Below are positions 37,579 through 46,383 of a stretch of 64,000 bases of DNA, in pieces. The notes under the pieces are model-generated. The model did not search any database, had not been told where the DNA came from, and saw nothing but the letters and a program-made list of their open reading frames with translations. This stretch comes from Burkholderia sp. WAC0059 (GTDB lineage: Bacteria > Pseudomonadota > Gammaproteobacteria > Burkholderiales > Burkholderiaceae): assembly GCF_002870125.1 (NCBI RefSeq), contig NZ_PNEO01000006.1, forward strand, positions 62,001-126,000. Direction: 5' to 3'. Numbering within the stretch: the first letter of the stretch is position 1; each line of letters begins with the position of its first letter. The position numbers and the translations under genes are program-made.

Positions 37579-37774
37579 CACATACGTGCCGGGCGATGAG
37601 GAATTCGCGCGCATGAAGCGGCGTGGTCGGCCGCGTGCCGATACCCCCAAGGTTCTTCTGTCCGTCCGTTACGACGCCGATGTCGTCGAGGCATTCAAGG
37701 CAACCGGCGACGGCTGGCAGACTCGCATGAACGCGGCCCTGAAGGACTGGCTCAAGGATCATTCGCCGGCGTGA
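37481..37774 (+). CDS. brnA: BrnA-family antitoxin
   Basis: Antitoxin of 97 residues that binds BrnT and the shared promoter. The C-terminal ribbon-helix-helix domain is VLLSVRYDADVVEAFKATGDGWQTRMNAALKDWL (residues about 57-91). The N-terminal part carries the toxin-binding segment. Its start overlaps the toxin gene by 98 bases, far more than usual for this family. ATG 37481 follows GAGAGGTGAAACGCT, a good ribosome site. Confidence 0.87.
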   Translation: MQNTIKTRSGRTIVMPTAEEEAAIQHGIDADPDTYVPGDEEFARMKRRGRPRADTPKVLLSVRYDADVVEAFKATGDGWQTRMNAALKDWLKDHSPA

Positions 37775-37917
37775 TGCCCCGGGTCTTCCACGGGTCACGT
37801 CGGAAGCGGGGCATTTGACAGTATCGGCAGGGCGTGCTTCCACGGCGTTTCGCGGGATGCGCACTATCTGGCAGGCGACTGCAACGCCGTTAGCCTTTCG
37901 AACCGGAAAGCCGGTTT

Positions 37918-38646
37918 TCACTTCCCTTCCGGCACCGCCTGCCGGTCGACCGCCGTCACGGTGCGTTCGGCCAGCACCGCCTCGAGCTTGGCGATCAGGT
38001 GGCGGCGCAGGATCGCCGAGAGCCGCCGGCCGTCGCGCGCCTCGAGCGCCTCGATCATCTCCTCGTGCTCGTGGATCGCGCTGTCCCACTTCGCGGTCTG
38101 GAAGTTCGAGCGAAAGCGCAGCGCCTGCAGGCGCCGGTTGATCGACACGTAGACCTGGCGCAGCGCCGGATTGCGCGCGGCCTCGTTGATGCGGTCGTGA
38201 ATTTCCTGGTTGCGCGCGTAGTAGCCCGAGAGGTCGTGCCGCTCGCGGCAGATCAGCATGGCGGCGTGCAGCGCCTTGATCTCCATGACCTCGGTGGCCG
38301 TGATCCGCTCGCAGGCGAGCTCGCCCGAGAACGCCTCGAGCCCGCTCATGAGCTCGAACATTTCGCGCACGCTCGTCTCGCTGAACTGCGCGACCGACGC
38401 GCCGCGGTTCGGCGAGATTTCGATGAGCCCCTCCGCCTCGAGCACCTTCAGCGCCTCGCGCAGCGGCGTGCGCGAAATGCCGAGCGTCTCGCAGAGCTTG
38501 CGCTCGTTGAGTTTCTCGCCGGGCCCGAGCAGACCCTCGACGATGAACCGGCGCAGATGGTCGACGACGGTGTCGTGCAGCCGGGGACGCTCCACCCGGG
38601 GCAGAACGGGGGCGAGCTGCACATCCGGAATGTCGGGATTTTGCAT
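37918..38646 (-). CDS. GntR-family regulator, FadR subfamily
   Basis: Regulator of 242 residues. The winged helix-turn-helix is DTVVDHLRRFIVEGLLGPGEKLNERKLCETLGISRTPLREAL (about 26-66). The all-helical FCD effector domain follows (residues 90-220), with metal/carboxylate-binding His residues (EIHDRINEA; HEHEEMIEAL). FadR-type proteins usually sense an organic acid. It is divergent from the aminotransferase operon. A palindrome matching the one in front of that operon covers its own start codon, which suggests autoregulation. Confidence 0.92.
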   Translation of the reverse strand: MQNPDIPDVQLAPVLPRVERPRLHDTVVDHLRRFIVEGLLGPGEKLNERKLCETLGISRTPLREALKVLEAEGLIEISPNRGASVAQFSETSVREMFELMSGLEAFSGELACERITATEVMEIKALHAAMLICRERHDLSGYYARNQEIHDRINEAARNPALRQVYVSINRRLQALRFRSNFQTAKWDSAIHEHEEMIEALEARDGRRLSAILRRHLIAKLEAVLAERTVTAVDRQAVPEGK

Positions 38647-38790
38647 GCAATGCCTCTATAGACACGTTTACCCCGATTGTAGCGTAGGCCCCGCCAGGCC
38701 TAGCAATGGTCGGGCCTTCCGGGTTTATCCCAGGCCCGAAAAGGTTTGGTATTGGCCGGGAATTGCATTAGATTATTTTGCATGCAAAAT
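38638..38790. promoter_or_regulatory. matched GntR operators ATTTTGCATGCAA
   Basis: A perfect 16-bp palindrome ATTTTGCATGCAAAAT is at 38775-38790. The 13-base identical copy ATTTTGCATGCAA at 38638-38650 overlaps the GntR start codon. A candidate promoter TTGGTA (38746-38751), 17 bases, TAGATT (38769-38774) would place the palindrome at the aminotransferase transcription start, as expected for repression. Confidence 0.7.
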
Positions 38791-38807
38791 TCAAAAGAGG
38801 TTCTGTC

Positions 38808-40028
38808 ATGCTGAAGCTCGACTTCCATCCTGCCGGTCGCCACCTGCTCCAGATTCCCGGCCCGAGTCCCGTTCCCGACCGCATTCTGCGCGCCATCAGC
38901 TATCCGACCATCGACCATCGCGGGCCGGAATTCGGCGCGCTCGGGCTCAAGGTGCTCGACGGCATCAAGAAGGTCTTCAAGACCGCGCAGCCGGTCGTGA
39001 TCTACCCGGCTTCGGGCACCGGCGCCTGGGAGGCCGCGCTCTCCAACACGCTGAGCCCCGGCGACAAGGTGCTGATGTACGAAACCGGCCACTTCGCCAC
39101 GCTCTGGAAGAAGCTGGCCGAGAACCTCGGCCTGAAGCCCGAGTTCCTCGGGCTGCCCGGCATCGAGGGATGGCGGCGCGGCGTGCAGCCGGACATGATC
39201 GAGGCGCGCCTGCGCGAGGACAGCGCGCACGAGATCAAGGCCGTCTGCGTCGTGCACAACGAAACCTCGACGGGCGTGACGTCCGACATCGCCGCCGTGC
39301 GCCGCGCGATCGACGCCGCCCATCACCCGGCGCTGCTGCTCGTGGACACGATTTCGGGCCTCGCCTGCGCCGACTACCGCCATGACGAGTGGGGCGTCGA
39401 CGTCACGGTGTCGGGCTCGCAGAAGGGCCTGATGCTGCCGCCGGGCATCAGCTTCAACGCCGTCTCCGCGAAGGCGCTGGCCGCGAGCGCGAAGGCGAAG
39501 CTGCCGCGCGCATTCTGGGGCTGGGGCGAGATCATCGAGCTGAACCGCCAGGGCTACTGGCCGTACACGCCGAACACGAACCTGCTCTACGGCCTGCACG
39601 AAGCCCTCGACATGCTGTTCGAGGAAGGCCTCGACAACGTGTTCGCGCGCCACCAGCGGCTCGGCGCCGCCTGCCGCGCGGCCGTGAACGCCTGGGGGCT
39701 CGAGGTGCTGTGCGTCGATCCGGCCGTCTTCTCGCCGGTGCTCACGGGCGTCGTGACGCCCGACGGCGTGGATGCCGACGCGGTGCGCCGCGTTATCTAC
39801 GAGCACTTCGACATGTCGCTCGGCACGGGTCTCGGCAAGGTGAAGGGGCGCATCTTCCGCATCGGCCATCTCGGCGAGTGCAACGATCTCTCGCTGATGG
39901 CGACGCTTTCGGGCTGCGAAATGGGCCTCAAGCTCGCGGGCGTGCAACTGGCCGGCAGCGGCGTGAGCGCGGCGATGGATTACCTGACGAGCCACGTCGC
40001 GCGGCCGTCGCTGAAGGCGGCCGCCTGA
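38808..40028 (+). CDS. class V aminotransferase (serine-glyoxylate / alanine-glyoxylate type)
   Basis: PLP-dependent aminotransferase of 406 residues. The N-terminal block LLQIPGPSPVPDRILRAI and YPASGTGAWEAAL are typical of serine-glyoxylate and alanine-glyoxylate aminotransferases. The PLP Lys is in VSGSQKGLMLPPG. RIGHLGECNDL near the C-terminus is also diagnostic. ATG 38808 follows AAGAGG. It is the first gene of an operon with a hydratase-like enzyme (1-base overlap) and an FAD/Fe-S oxidoreductase. It would convert an amino acid to a hydroxy-keto acid, or glyoxylate to glycine. Confidence 0.9.
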   Translation: MLKLDFHPAGRHLLQIPGPSPVPDRILRAISYPTIDHRGPEFGALGLKVLDGIKKVFKTAQPVVIYPASGTGAWEAALSNTLSPGDKVLMYETGHFATLWKKLAENLGLKPEFLGLPGIEGWRRGVQPDMIEARLREDSAHEIKAVCVVHNETSTGVTSDIAAVRRAIDAAHHPALLLVDTISGLACADYRHDEWGVDVTVSGSQKGLMLPPGISFNAVSAKALAASAKAKLPRAFWGWGEIIELNRQGYWPYTPNTNLLYGLHEALDMLFEEGLDNVFARHQRLGAACRAAVNAWGLEVLCVDPAVFSPVLTGVVTPDGVDADAVRRVIYEHFDMSLGTGLGKVKGRIFRIGHLGECNDLSLMATLSGCEMGLKLAGVQLAGSGVSAAMDYLTSHVARPSLKAAA

Positions 40029-40819
40029 TGAACGCCCACGCACAGCCTTCCGCCGGGTCCGGCGCATCGGCGTCGCTGCTGGCGCAGCGGTTGATCGACT
40101 GCCGCGCGAGCGGCGGCCTGCTCGACGCGGCCGAGCCGACGCTGCGGCCCGCGAGCGCCGACGAGGCCTACGCGATCCAGCACGACACGCTGCGCCTGCT
40201 GTCGGCGTCGGTCGGCGGCTGGAAGGTCGGCGCGAAGTCGACCGAAGGCGGCCCGATTCAGGGCGCGCCGTTGCCGGCCGACGGCGTCTTGCCGGGCGGC
40301 GCGACGCTCGCGTACGGCCGCCTCGTCAAGCCGCTGCTCGAACTGGAGGTCGCATTCAAACTCGGCCGCCGTTTCGAGCCGCAGAGCGGTCCTTATAGCG
40401 ACGAGGCCGTGATCGGCGCCATCGAATCCGTGCACGCGGCGATCGAGGTGGTGTCGAGCCGCTTTCGCCAGTGGCCCGACATCGACCGTTTCCAGCAGCT
40501 CGCCGATTTGCAGAATCACGTCGCGCTGATCGTCGGCGAGGGCGTGCGTTACGACGCCGCCTGGCCGTTCGTGCGGCCGTCGATGACGTTCACGTTCGAG
40601 GGCGCGAGCGCGTTCGGGGGCGTGCCGGCCAATCCGGCCGGCGATCCGCGCCGCCTGCTCGGCTGGATCGTCAATCACTGCGTTTCGCGCGGCCTCGCGC
40701 TCGAACGCGGCACCGTGCTGACCGCGGGTTCGTACACGGGCCTTTACCCCGTCGCGGGCGCGGGCACGGCGCGCGGCGTCGTCGAGGGCCTGCCGCCCGT
40801 GCAGGTGAGCTTCGTCTAA
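40028..40819 (+). CDS. 2-keto-4-pentenoate hydratase / FAH-family enzyme
   Basis: 263-residue member of the fumarylacetoacetate hydrolase superfamily, most like MhpD-type hydratases. The fold landmarks are GGWKVGAKS, LELEVAFKLG with the metal Glu residues, AIESVHAAIEVVSSR, LADLQNHVALIVG and TAGSYTGLYPV. Hydratases add water to 2-hydroxy-2,4-dienoates; some relatives decarboxylate. Start and upstream stop overlap (TGATG), so it is coupled to the aminotransferase. No meta-cleavage dioxygenase is present here, so a classical aromatic pathway is unlikely. Confidence 0.85.
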   Translation: MNAHAQPSAGSGASASLLAQRLIDCRASGGLLDAAEPTLRPASADEAYAIQHDTLRLLSASVGGWKVGAKSTEGGPIQGAPLPADGVLPGGATLAYGRLVKPLLELEVAFKLGRRFEPQSGPYSDEAVIGAIESVHAAIEVVSSRFRQWPDIDRFQQLADLQNHVALIVGEGVRYDAAWPFVRPSMTFTFEGASAFGGVPANPAGDPRRLLGWIVNHCVSRGLALERGTVLTAGSYTGLYPVAGAGTARGVVEGLPPVQVSFV

Positions 40820-40845
40820 CGGTTCTCTTCCGACCCGATCCGCCG

Positions 40846-43800
40846 ATGCTGACGCCCACTTCCCGCTCCCTCGTCAAGCCGGTCCATCTCGTGAGCCCGA
40901 CCGCGCGCGCGGCGCTTACGCCGCTCGCGCAGCGTCTGAGCCGCGAGTTGCGCGGCGACGTGCTGTTCGGCCGCGCGGACCGCGCGCGCTACGCGACCGA
41001 CGCCTCGATCTACCAGATCACGCCGATCGGCGCCGTGGTGCCGAAGGACCAGGACGACCTGCTGCTCGCGCTCGACATCGCGCGCGACAGTAAAGTGGCC
41101 GTGCTCGCGCGCGGCGCGGGCACGAGCCAGTGCGGGCAGACCGTCGGCGAAGCACTTGTGATCGACACGAGCAAGTGGCTCAACAACGTCGTCCACTTCG
41201 ATGCCGGGGCGCGCACCGTCACGGTCGAGCCCGGCGTCGTGCTCGACCACCTGAACGCCTGGCTCAAGCCGCACGGCCTCTGGTTTCCCGTCGACGTCTC
41301 GACGAGCGCGCAATGCACGATCGGCGGCATGGCCGGCAACAACTCGTGCGGTTCGCGCTCGATCGAGTACGGGATCATGGTCCACAACGTCGAGGCCATC
41401 GACGCCGTGCTCGCCGACGGCCATCGCGCGCGCTTCGCGGCGCTCTCGCAGATGCCGGGCGACGCGCGCACGCGCGAGCTGATCGACGGCGTGCGGCGCA
41501 TCGCCGAGCGCGAGCGCGACGAGATTCGCGAGCGCGTGCCGAAGGTGTTGCGGCGCGTGGCCGGCTACAACCTCGACCTGTTCGACTGCCAGAGCCCGCT
41601 CGCGTTCGATACGTACGGCGAGCCGAATCTCGCGAACCTGCTCGTGGGCTCCGAGGGCACGCTCGCGTTCAGCCGGCAACTGGTGCTCAAGCTTTCGCCG
41701 CTGCCCGCGCACAAGACGCTCGGCGTCGTGAACTTCCCGACGTTCTACGACGCGATGGACATGACGCAGCACATCGTGAAGCTCGGTCCCGTCGCGGTCG
41801 AACTGGTGGACCGCACGATGATCGACCTCGCGCTCTCGAACCCGGCGTTCCGTCCGGTGATCGAGACGGCGCTCGTCGGCGAGCCGGAGGCGATCCTGCT
41901 CGTCGAGTTCGCGGGCGAGCATCGCGACGAGCAGGTCGAGAGGCTCGCGGGGCTCGTCGAGCTGATGGGCGACCTGGGGCTGCCGGGCAGCGTCGTCGAG
42001 ATGCCCGACGCGGCGCGCCAGAAGGCGCTCTGGGAAGTGCGCAAGGCCGGCCTCAACATCATGATGAGCATGAAGGGCGACGGCAAGCCGGTCTCGTTCA
42101 TCGAGGACTGCGCGGTGCCGCTCGAACATCTCGCCGAGTACACGAGCCGCCTGACCGAGGTGTTCCACCGGCACGGCACCGAGGGCACCTGGTATGCGCA
42201 CGCGAGCGTCGGCACGCTGCACGTTCGGCCGATTCTCGACATGCGCCGCGACGGCGCGCAGAAGATGCGGGCCATCGCGGAAGAAGCGGCGGCGATGGTG
42301 CGCGAGTACAAGGGCGCGTATTCGGGCGAGCACGGCGACGGGCTGTGCCGCGGCGAGTGGGTCGCCTGGCAGTACGGACCGAAGCTGAACGCGGCGTTCG
42401 CCGGGATCAAGGCGCTGTTCGATCCGGAGAACCGGATGAGCCCGGACCGGATCGTGCGCCCGCCGAAGATGGACGACGCGACGAACTTCCGCTTCGCGCC
42501 CGGCTACCGCGAGATCGACTTCAGGCCGCAGCTCGACTGGTCGGCCTGGAACGTGACGCGCGACCCGCTCGACGGCACGCAAGGCGCGCCGGGCTCGGCC
42601 GGCGACCACAGCCACGGCCTCGCCAAGGCCGTCGAGATGTGCAACAACAACGGCCATTGCCGCAAGTTCGACGCGGGCACGATGTGCCCGAGCTATCGCG
42701 TGACGAAGGACGAGCAGCACGTCACGCGCGGCCGCGCCAACACGCTGCGCTTCGCGATCTCCGGCCAGCTCGGCGAGGAGGGGCTCGCGAGCGAGGACGT
42801 GAAGGCGGCGCTCGATTTGTGCGTGTCGTGCAAGGGCTGCAAGCGCGACTGCCCGACCGGCGTGGACATGGCCCGCATCAAGATCGAGGCGCGCGCCGCC
42901 TGGCGCGCGCGTCACGGCCTGCGCACGCGCGAGCGCCTCGTCGCCTATCTGCCGCGCTACGCGCCGCTCGCGAGCCGCGTGCCGTTCCTGTTCGACGCCG
43001 TCGAGCGCGTGCCGCGCGTCGCGGCGTGGTTCAAGGCGCGTCTCGGCCTCGCCGCCGGCCGCCGTTTCCTGCGCCTCGGCCGGCCGTTCCTGCCGGCGAC
43101 GACGCGCGGGGCCGCGGCATCGGGCGCGCAGGCGGCCGTCGCCGCGAAGGAAGTGCTGCTCTTCGTCGATACGTTCAACAACTACGTCGAGCCCGACAAT
43201 GCCCGCGCCGCGCGGCGCGTGCTCGAAGCCGCGGGCTACACGGTGCATCTGAACGTGAAGGCGGGCGAGCGCCCGCTGTGCTGCGGCCGCACGTTCCTCT
43301 CGGCCGGGCTCGTCGACGAGGCGAAAGCCGAGGCGCGCCGCACGCTCGACACGCTGATGCCCTATGTGGAGCGCGGCGTGGCGATCGTCGGGCTCGAGCC
43401 GTCCTGCCTGCTTTCGCTGCGCGACGAGTTTCTCGGCTACGGTTACGGCGAAGCGGCTGGGCGTCTTGCGCAGGCTTCGTTCCTGTTCGAGGAATTCCTC
43501 GTGCGCGAGCACAAGGCCGGGCGGCTCGACCTGCCGCTCAAGCCCATCGACCGGCGGAAGGCGCTCGTGCACGGCCATTGCCACCAGAAGGCGTTCGACG
43601 CGCTGCGGCCCGTCGAGACCGTGCTCGGCTGGATTCCGCAACTGGAGGTGAGCGTCGTGGAATCGTCGTGTTGCGGGATGGCGGGCAGCTTCGGTTACGA
43701 GGCCGAGCACTACGCGGCCTCGCAGGCGATGGCGGAGCTTTCGCTTCTGCCGGCCGTGCGCGAGGCGCCCGACGCGCTGATCGTCGCCGACGGCACGAGC

Positions 43801-43878
43801 TGCCGGCATCAGATCGCGGACGGCGCGGCGCGATCCGCTTTGCACGTGGCGCGCGTGCTGGAGTCGGCGTTGAGGTAA
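40846..43878 (+). CDS. FAD-binding and 4Fe-4S oxidoreductase (GlcD/GlpC-type fusion)
   Basis: 1010-residue membrane-associated dehydrogenase combining three modules. Residues about 40-190 form the PCMH-type FAD domain (VLARGAGTSQCGQTVG; GMAGNNSCGSRS). Residues 260-555 form the FAD-linked oxidase C-terminal domain (YSGEHGDGL). From 598 on there are two Cys clusters (CNNNGHC...C; CVSCKGCKRDCP at 658). Two CCG motifs follow, LCCGRTF (811) and SCCGMAG (941). Relatives oxidise D-2-hydroxy acids such as D-lactate, D-2-hydroxyglutarate or glycolate to keto acids and feed electrons to quinone. It follows the hydratase by 26 bases. Confidence 0.92.
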   Translation: MLTPTSRSLVKPVHLVSPTARAALTPLAQRLSRELRGDVLFGRADRARYATDASIYQITPIGAVVPKDQDDLLLALDIARDSKVAVLARGAGTSQCGQTVGEALVIDTSKWLNNVVHFDAGARTVTVEPGVVLDHLNAWLKPHGLWFPVDVSTSAQCTIGGMAGNNSCGSRSIEYGIMVHNVEAIDAVLADGHRARFAALSQMPGDARTRELIDGVRRIAERERDEIRERVPKVLRRVAGYNLDLFDCQSPLAFDTYGEPNLANLLVGSEGTLAFSRQLVLKLSPLPAHKTLGVVNFPTFYDAMDMTQHIVKLGPVAVELVDRTMIDLALSNPAFRPVIETALVGEPEAILLVEFAGEHRDEQVERLAGLVELMGDLGLPGSVVEMPDAARQKALWEVRKAGLNIMMSMKGDGKPVSFIEDCAVPLEHLAEYTSRLTEVFHRHGTEGTWYAHASVGTLHVRPILDMRRDGAQKMRAIAEEAAAMVREYKGAYSGEHGDGLCRGEWVAWQYGPKLNAAFAGIKALFDPENRMSPDRIVRPPKMDDATNFRFAPGYREIDFRPQLDWSAWNVTRDPLDGTQGAPGSAGDHSHGLAKAVEMCNNNGHCRKFDAGTMCPSYRVTKDEQHVTRGRANTLRFAISGQLGEEGLASEDVKAALDLCVSCKGCKRDCPTGVDMARIKIEARAAWRARHGLRTRERLVAYLPRYAPLASRVPFLFDAVERVPRVAAWFKARLGLAAGRRFLRLGRPFLPATTRGAAASGAQAAVAAKEVLLFVDTFNNYVEPDNARAARRVLEAAGYTVHLNVKAGERPLCCGRTFLSAGLVDEAKAEARRTLDTLMPYVERGVAIVGLEPSCLLSLRDEFLGYGYGEAAGRLAQASFLFEEFLVREHKAGRLDLPLKPIDRRKALVHGHCHQKAFDALRPVETVLGWIPQLEVSVVESSCCGMAGSFGYEAEHYAASQAMAELSLLPAVREAPDALIVADGTSCRHQIADGAARSALHVARVLESALR

Positions 43879-44111
43879 AAACACTCTAAAGCAGAACGAA
43901 TCGAAAATCGACCAACCCGAAGGCGGACGACAGATCCGCCGTTACGGAGACAGACATGACGATACGAACGTACGAACGCGCAGTTCCCTGACGCTTTCCG
44001 TACGGCGGGACAGACCGGCCGCAGAGCGGGCCGCTCCCCGGCCGGGCAGAAAAAAGCGCCGCACGCCGGTGCGGACCCCGTCGAAGAACGTATCCATGAG
44101 AGGAGACGAAG

Positions 44112-45404
44112 ATGTTCCGTCGAGCCACCACGCGCGTGCTGCTGCTGCTCTGCGCGATGTACATGATCACCTATGTCGATCGCGTCAACGTCAGCACGGC
44201 GGCCAGCCAGTTCGGCCCCGAGCTGCACCTGTCGCACACCCAGGTCGGCTTCGTGTTTTCCGCCTTCGCGTGGCCTTATCTCGTGTTCCAGATTATCGGC
44301 GGATGGGTCGGCGACCGCTTCGGGCCGCGCCGCACGCTCGCGCTCTGCTCGATCATCTGGGCCGGGGCGACGGTGATGACCGGCCTCTCGGGCGGCTTCG
44401 TCTCGCTGATTGTCGCGCGCCTGCTGCTCGGCTTCGGCGAGGGCGCCACGTTCCCGACCGCCACGCGCGCCATGTCGAACTGGATGCCGGCCGAGACGCG
44501 CGGTTTCGCGCAGGGCATCACGCACGCGGCCTCGCGCATCGGCAACGCGGTCGCGCCGCCGCTCATCGTCTGGCTGATGCTGACGACGGGCTGGCGCGGC
44601 TCGTTCATCGCGACCGGGATCGCGAGCTTCCTCTGGGCGCTCGTCTGGATCTGGTATTTCCGCGACGATCCGCGCGACCACCCGCGCATCACCGATGGCG
44701 AGTGCGCTGCGCTCGCCACCTATTCGGGCGTGAAGGAGCGCGCGCCGGTGCCGTGGCGGCGCCTGTCGTTCCGCATGGCGCCCGTCACGCTCGTCTATTT
44801 CTGCTACGGCTGGGTGCTGTGGCTCTTTCTCGGCTGGATTCCGCAGTATTTCCTGCACAACTACCACATGCAGCTCGGCAAGTCGGCGCTGTTCTCCTCG
44901 GGCGTGTTCTTTGCCGGTGTGCTCGGCGACTGGCTCGGGGGCGCCCTGACCGACCGCATCCTGCGCCGCACGGGCCGCGTGCGGCTTGCGCGCAACGCGA
45001 TGGTCGGCGTCAGCATGTTCTTCACGCTGCTCTCGCTCGCGCCGATCCTGTTCGTTTCGAACATCTCGGTGACGCTCGCCGCCCTGTGCCTGAGCGCCGG
45101 GTTCTTCTTCAACGAAATGACGATCGGGCCGATGTGGGCCGTGCCGATGGACATCGCGCCGAAATACGCGGGCACGGCGAGCGGCATCATGAACACGGGC
45201 TCGGCGCTGGCGGCCATCGTCAGCCCGACGCTGGGCGGCTGGCTCATCGACCGCACCGGCAACTGGAACCTGCCGTTCACGTTCTCGATGGCGCTGATGG
45301 CGGTCGGCATCGTGCTCTCGTTCACGATGCGCCCCGACCGCGTGATGCTGACCGACGAGGACGCCGAGCGCGCGAAGACGGCGACGCTGGGCAAGTTCGT
45401 CTGA
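44112..45404 (+). CDS. MFS transporter, hexuronate/galactonate (ACS) type
   Basis: Inner-membrane symporter of 430 residues with about 12 helices. CAMYMITYVDRVNVSTAASQF and GFVFSAFAWPYLVFQIIGGWVGDRFGPRR are characteristic of glucarate/galactonate transporters. GAGAGGAGACGAAG precedes the ATG. It lies 233 bases after the FAD/Fe-S gene on the same strand and may import the hydroxy or sugar acid handled there. Confidence 0.92.
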   Translation: MFRRATTRVLLLLCAMYMITYVDRVNVSTAASQFGPELHLSHTQVGFVFSAFAWPYLVFQIIGGWVGDRFGPRRTLALCSIIWAGATVMTGLSGGFVSLIVARLLLGFGEGATFPTATRAMSNWMPAETRGFAQGITHAASRIGNAVAPPLIVWLMLTTGWRGSFIATGIASFLWALVWIWYFRDDPRDHPRITDGECAALATYSGVKERAPVPWRRLSFRMAPVTLVYFCYGWVLWLFLGWIPQYFLHNYHMQLGKSALFSSGVFFAGVLGDWLGGALTDRILRRTGRVRLARNAMVGVSMFFTLLSLAPILFVSNISVTLAALCLSAGFFFNEMTIGPMWAVPMDIAPKYAGTASGIMNTGSALAAIVSPTLGGWLIDRTGNWNLPFTFSMALMAVGIVLSFTMRPDRVMLTDEDAERAKTATLGKFV

Positions 45405-45432
45405 GGGGGACGCGGCGTCGGGCGCGAGGCGC

Positions 45433-45475
45433 GGGCCGGCGGCGTTCGATCGATGCGCGCGGGCGCCGCCGGCCC
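45433..45475. terminator. hairpin between convergent genes
   Basis: GGGCCGGCGGCG (45433-45444) pairs perfectly over 12 bp with CGCCGCCGGCCC (45464-45475) across a 19-base loop, midway between the convergent MFS and aldolase genes. No T tract. Confidence 0.5.
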
Positions 45476-45509
45476 GGCCCGCGCTCTGCGCACGTCGGGC
45501 CGCGTGCGG

Positions 45510-46298
45510 TCAGCTCCTGTAGCTGGCGTCGATACGGTCGAGCTTGCGCAGCAGCGCGGGCCATTCGAGCACGCCGTAGGGCCGCCGCGTCTGCGGCTGA
45601 TAGTTCAGGTAGGTTTCTTCCAATACCGTTTCCGGCACCTCGTTGAGCTCGACGCCGCAAGCCATGGCGGCGAGCTGCGACTTGCACGAGAGCTCCAGCC
45701 GGTGCATCGCGTTGAAGGCCTCGGCAATCGTGCGGCCGACCGTCAGCAGGCCGTGATTGCGCAGGATGAGCGCGTTGTTTTCGCCGAGGTCCTCGACGAG
45801 CGAGGCGCGCTCTGTCAGGTCGAGCACGACGCCGCGATACTCGTGATAGCCGATCCGGTAGAAGCGCATGGCGGTTTGCGTCACCGGCAGCAGCCCGCAC
45901 TTGAGCGCCGAGACGGCCATGCCCGGCCAGCTATGGGTATGGATCACGCAGGCGATCTCGGGCTTGGCCTCGTGGATCGCGCCGTGAATCACGTAGCCGG
46001 CGCGGTTGATGCCGTAGTCCGCGCCCACGAAAGCGGGCTTGCTCAGGATCTGGCCGTCGCTGTCGATCTTGATGAGGCTAGAGGCCGTGATCTCCTCGTA
46101 CATCATGCCGTAGGCATTGATGAGAAACGCGTCGTGCTCGCCCGGCACGCGCACCGAGATATGGTTGGCGGCCATGTCGGACATGCCGTAGAGCGCGACG
46201 AGACGGTAGCAGGCGGCGAGATCGACGCGCATCTGCCATTCCTCTTCGGAACAGTGTCCGCGCATCGACGAGATGGAAAACTCGGGGGTCGGTTTCAT
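45510..46298 (-). CDS. class II aldolase/adducin-domain protein
   Basis: Zinc-dependent aldolase-fold enzyme of 262 residues. Metal-binding His120 and His122 are in VIHTHSWPG, with His182 in RNHGLLTVG. SDMAANHISVRVPG and NAYGMMYEEITASSL are family blocks. This family includes L-fuculose- and rhamnulose-phosphate aldolases and many decarboxylases of unknown substrate. Next to it are two carriers, a D-hydroxyacid dehydrogenase and an amidohydrolase, which suggests a sugar-acid or lactone pathway. The start at 46298 has AGGAGC upstream. Confidence 0.88.
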   Translation of the reverse strand: MKPTPEFSISSMRGHCSEEEWQMRVDLAACYRLVALYGMSDMAANHISVRVPGEHDAFLINAYGMMYEEITASSLIKIDSDGQILSKPAFVGADYGINRAGYVIHGAIHEAKPEIACVIHTHSWPGMAVSALKCGLLPVTQTAMRFYRIGYHEYRGVVLDLTERASLVEDLGENNALILRNHGLLTVGRTIAEAFNAMHRLELSCKSQLAAMACGVELNEVPETVLEETYLNYQPQTRRPYGVLEWPALLRKLDRIDASYRS

Positions 46299-46383
46299 GG
46301 ATGGCTCCTACAGGTCAGGGTCCGGGCGACGCGCGCCCGGACGGGTGGAACGGTGAAAGGATGGACGAAGCGTGCGGGCGCGT

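Noticed and set aside
40816-43884. 1022-residue frame antisense to the FAD/Fe-S gene
   Set aside because: Shadow of the real gene; composition is Arg/His/Ala-rich with no motif.
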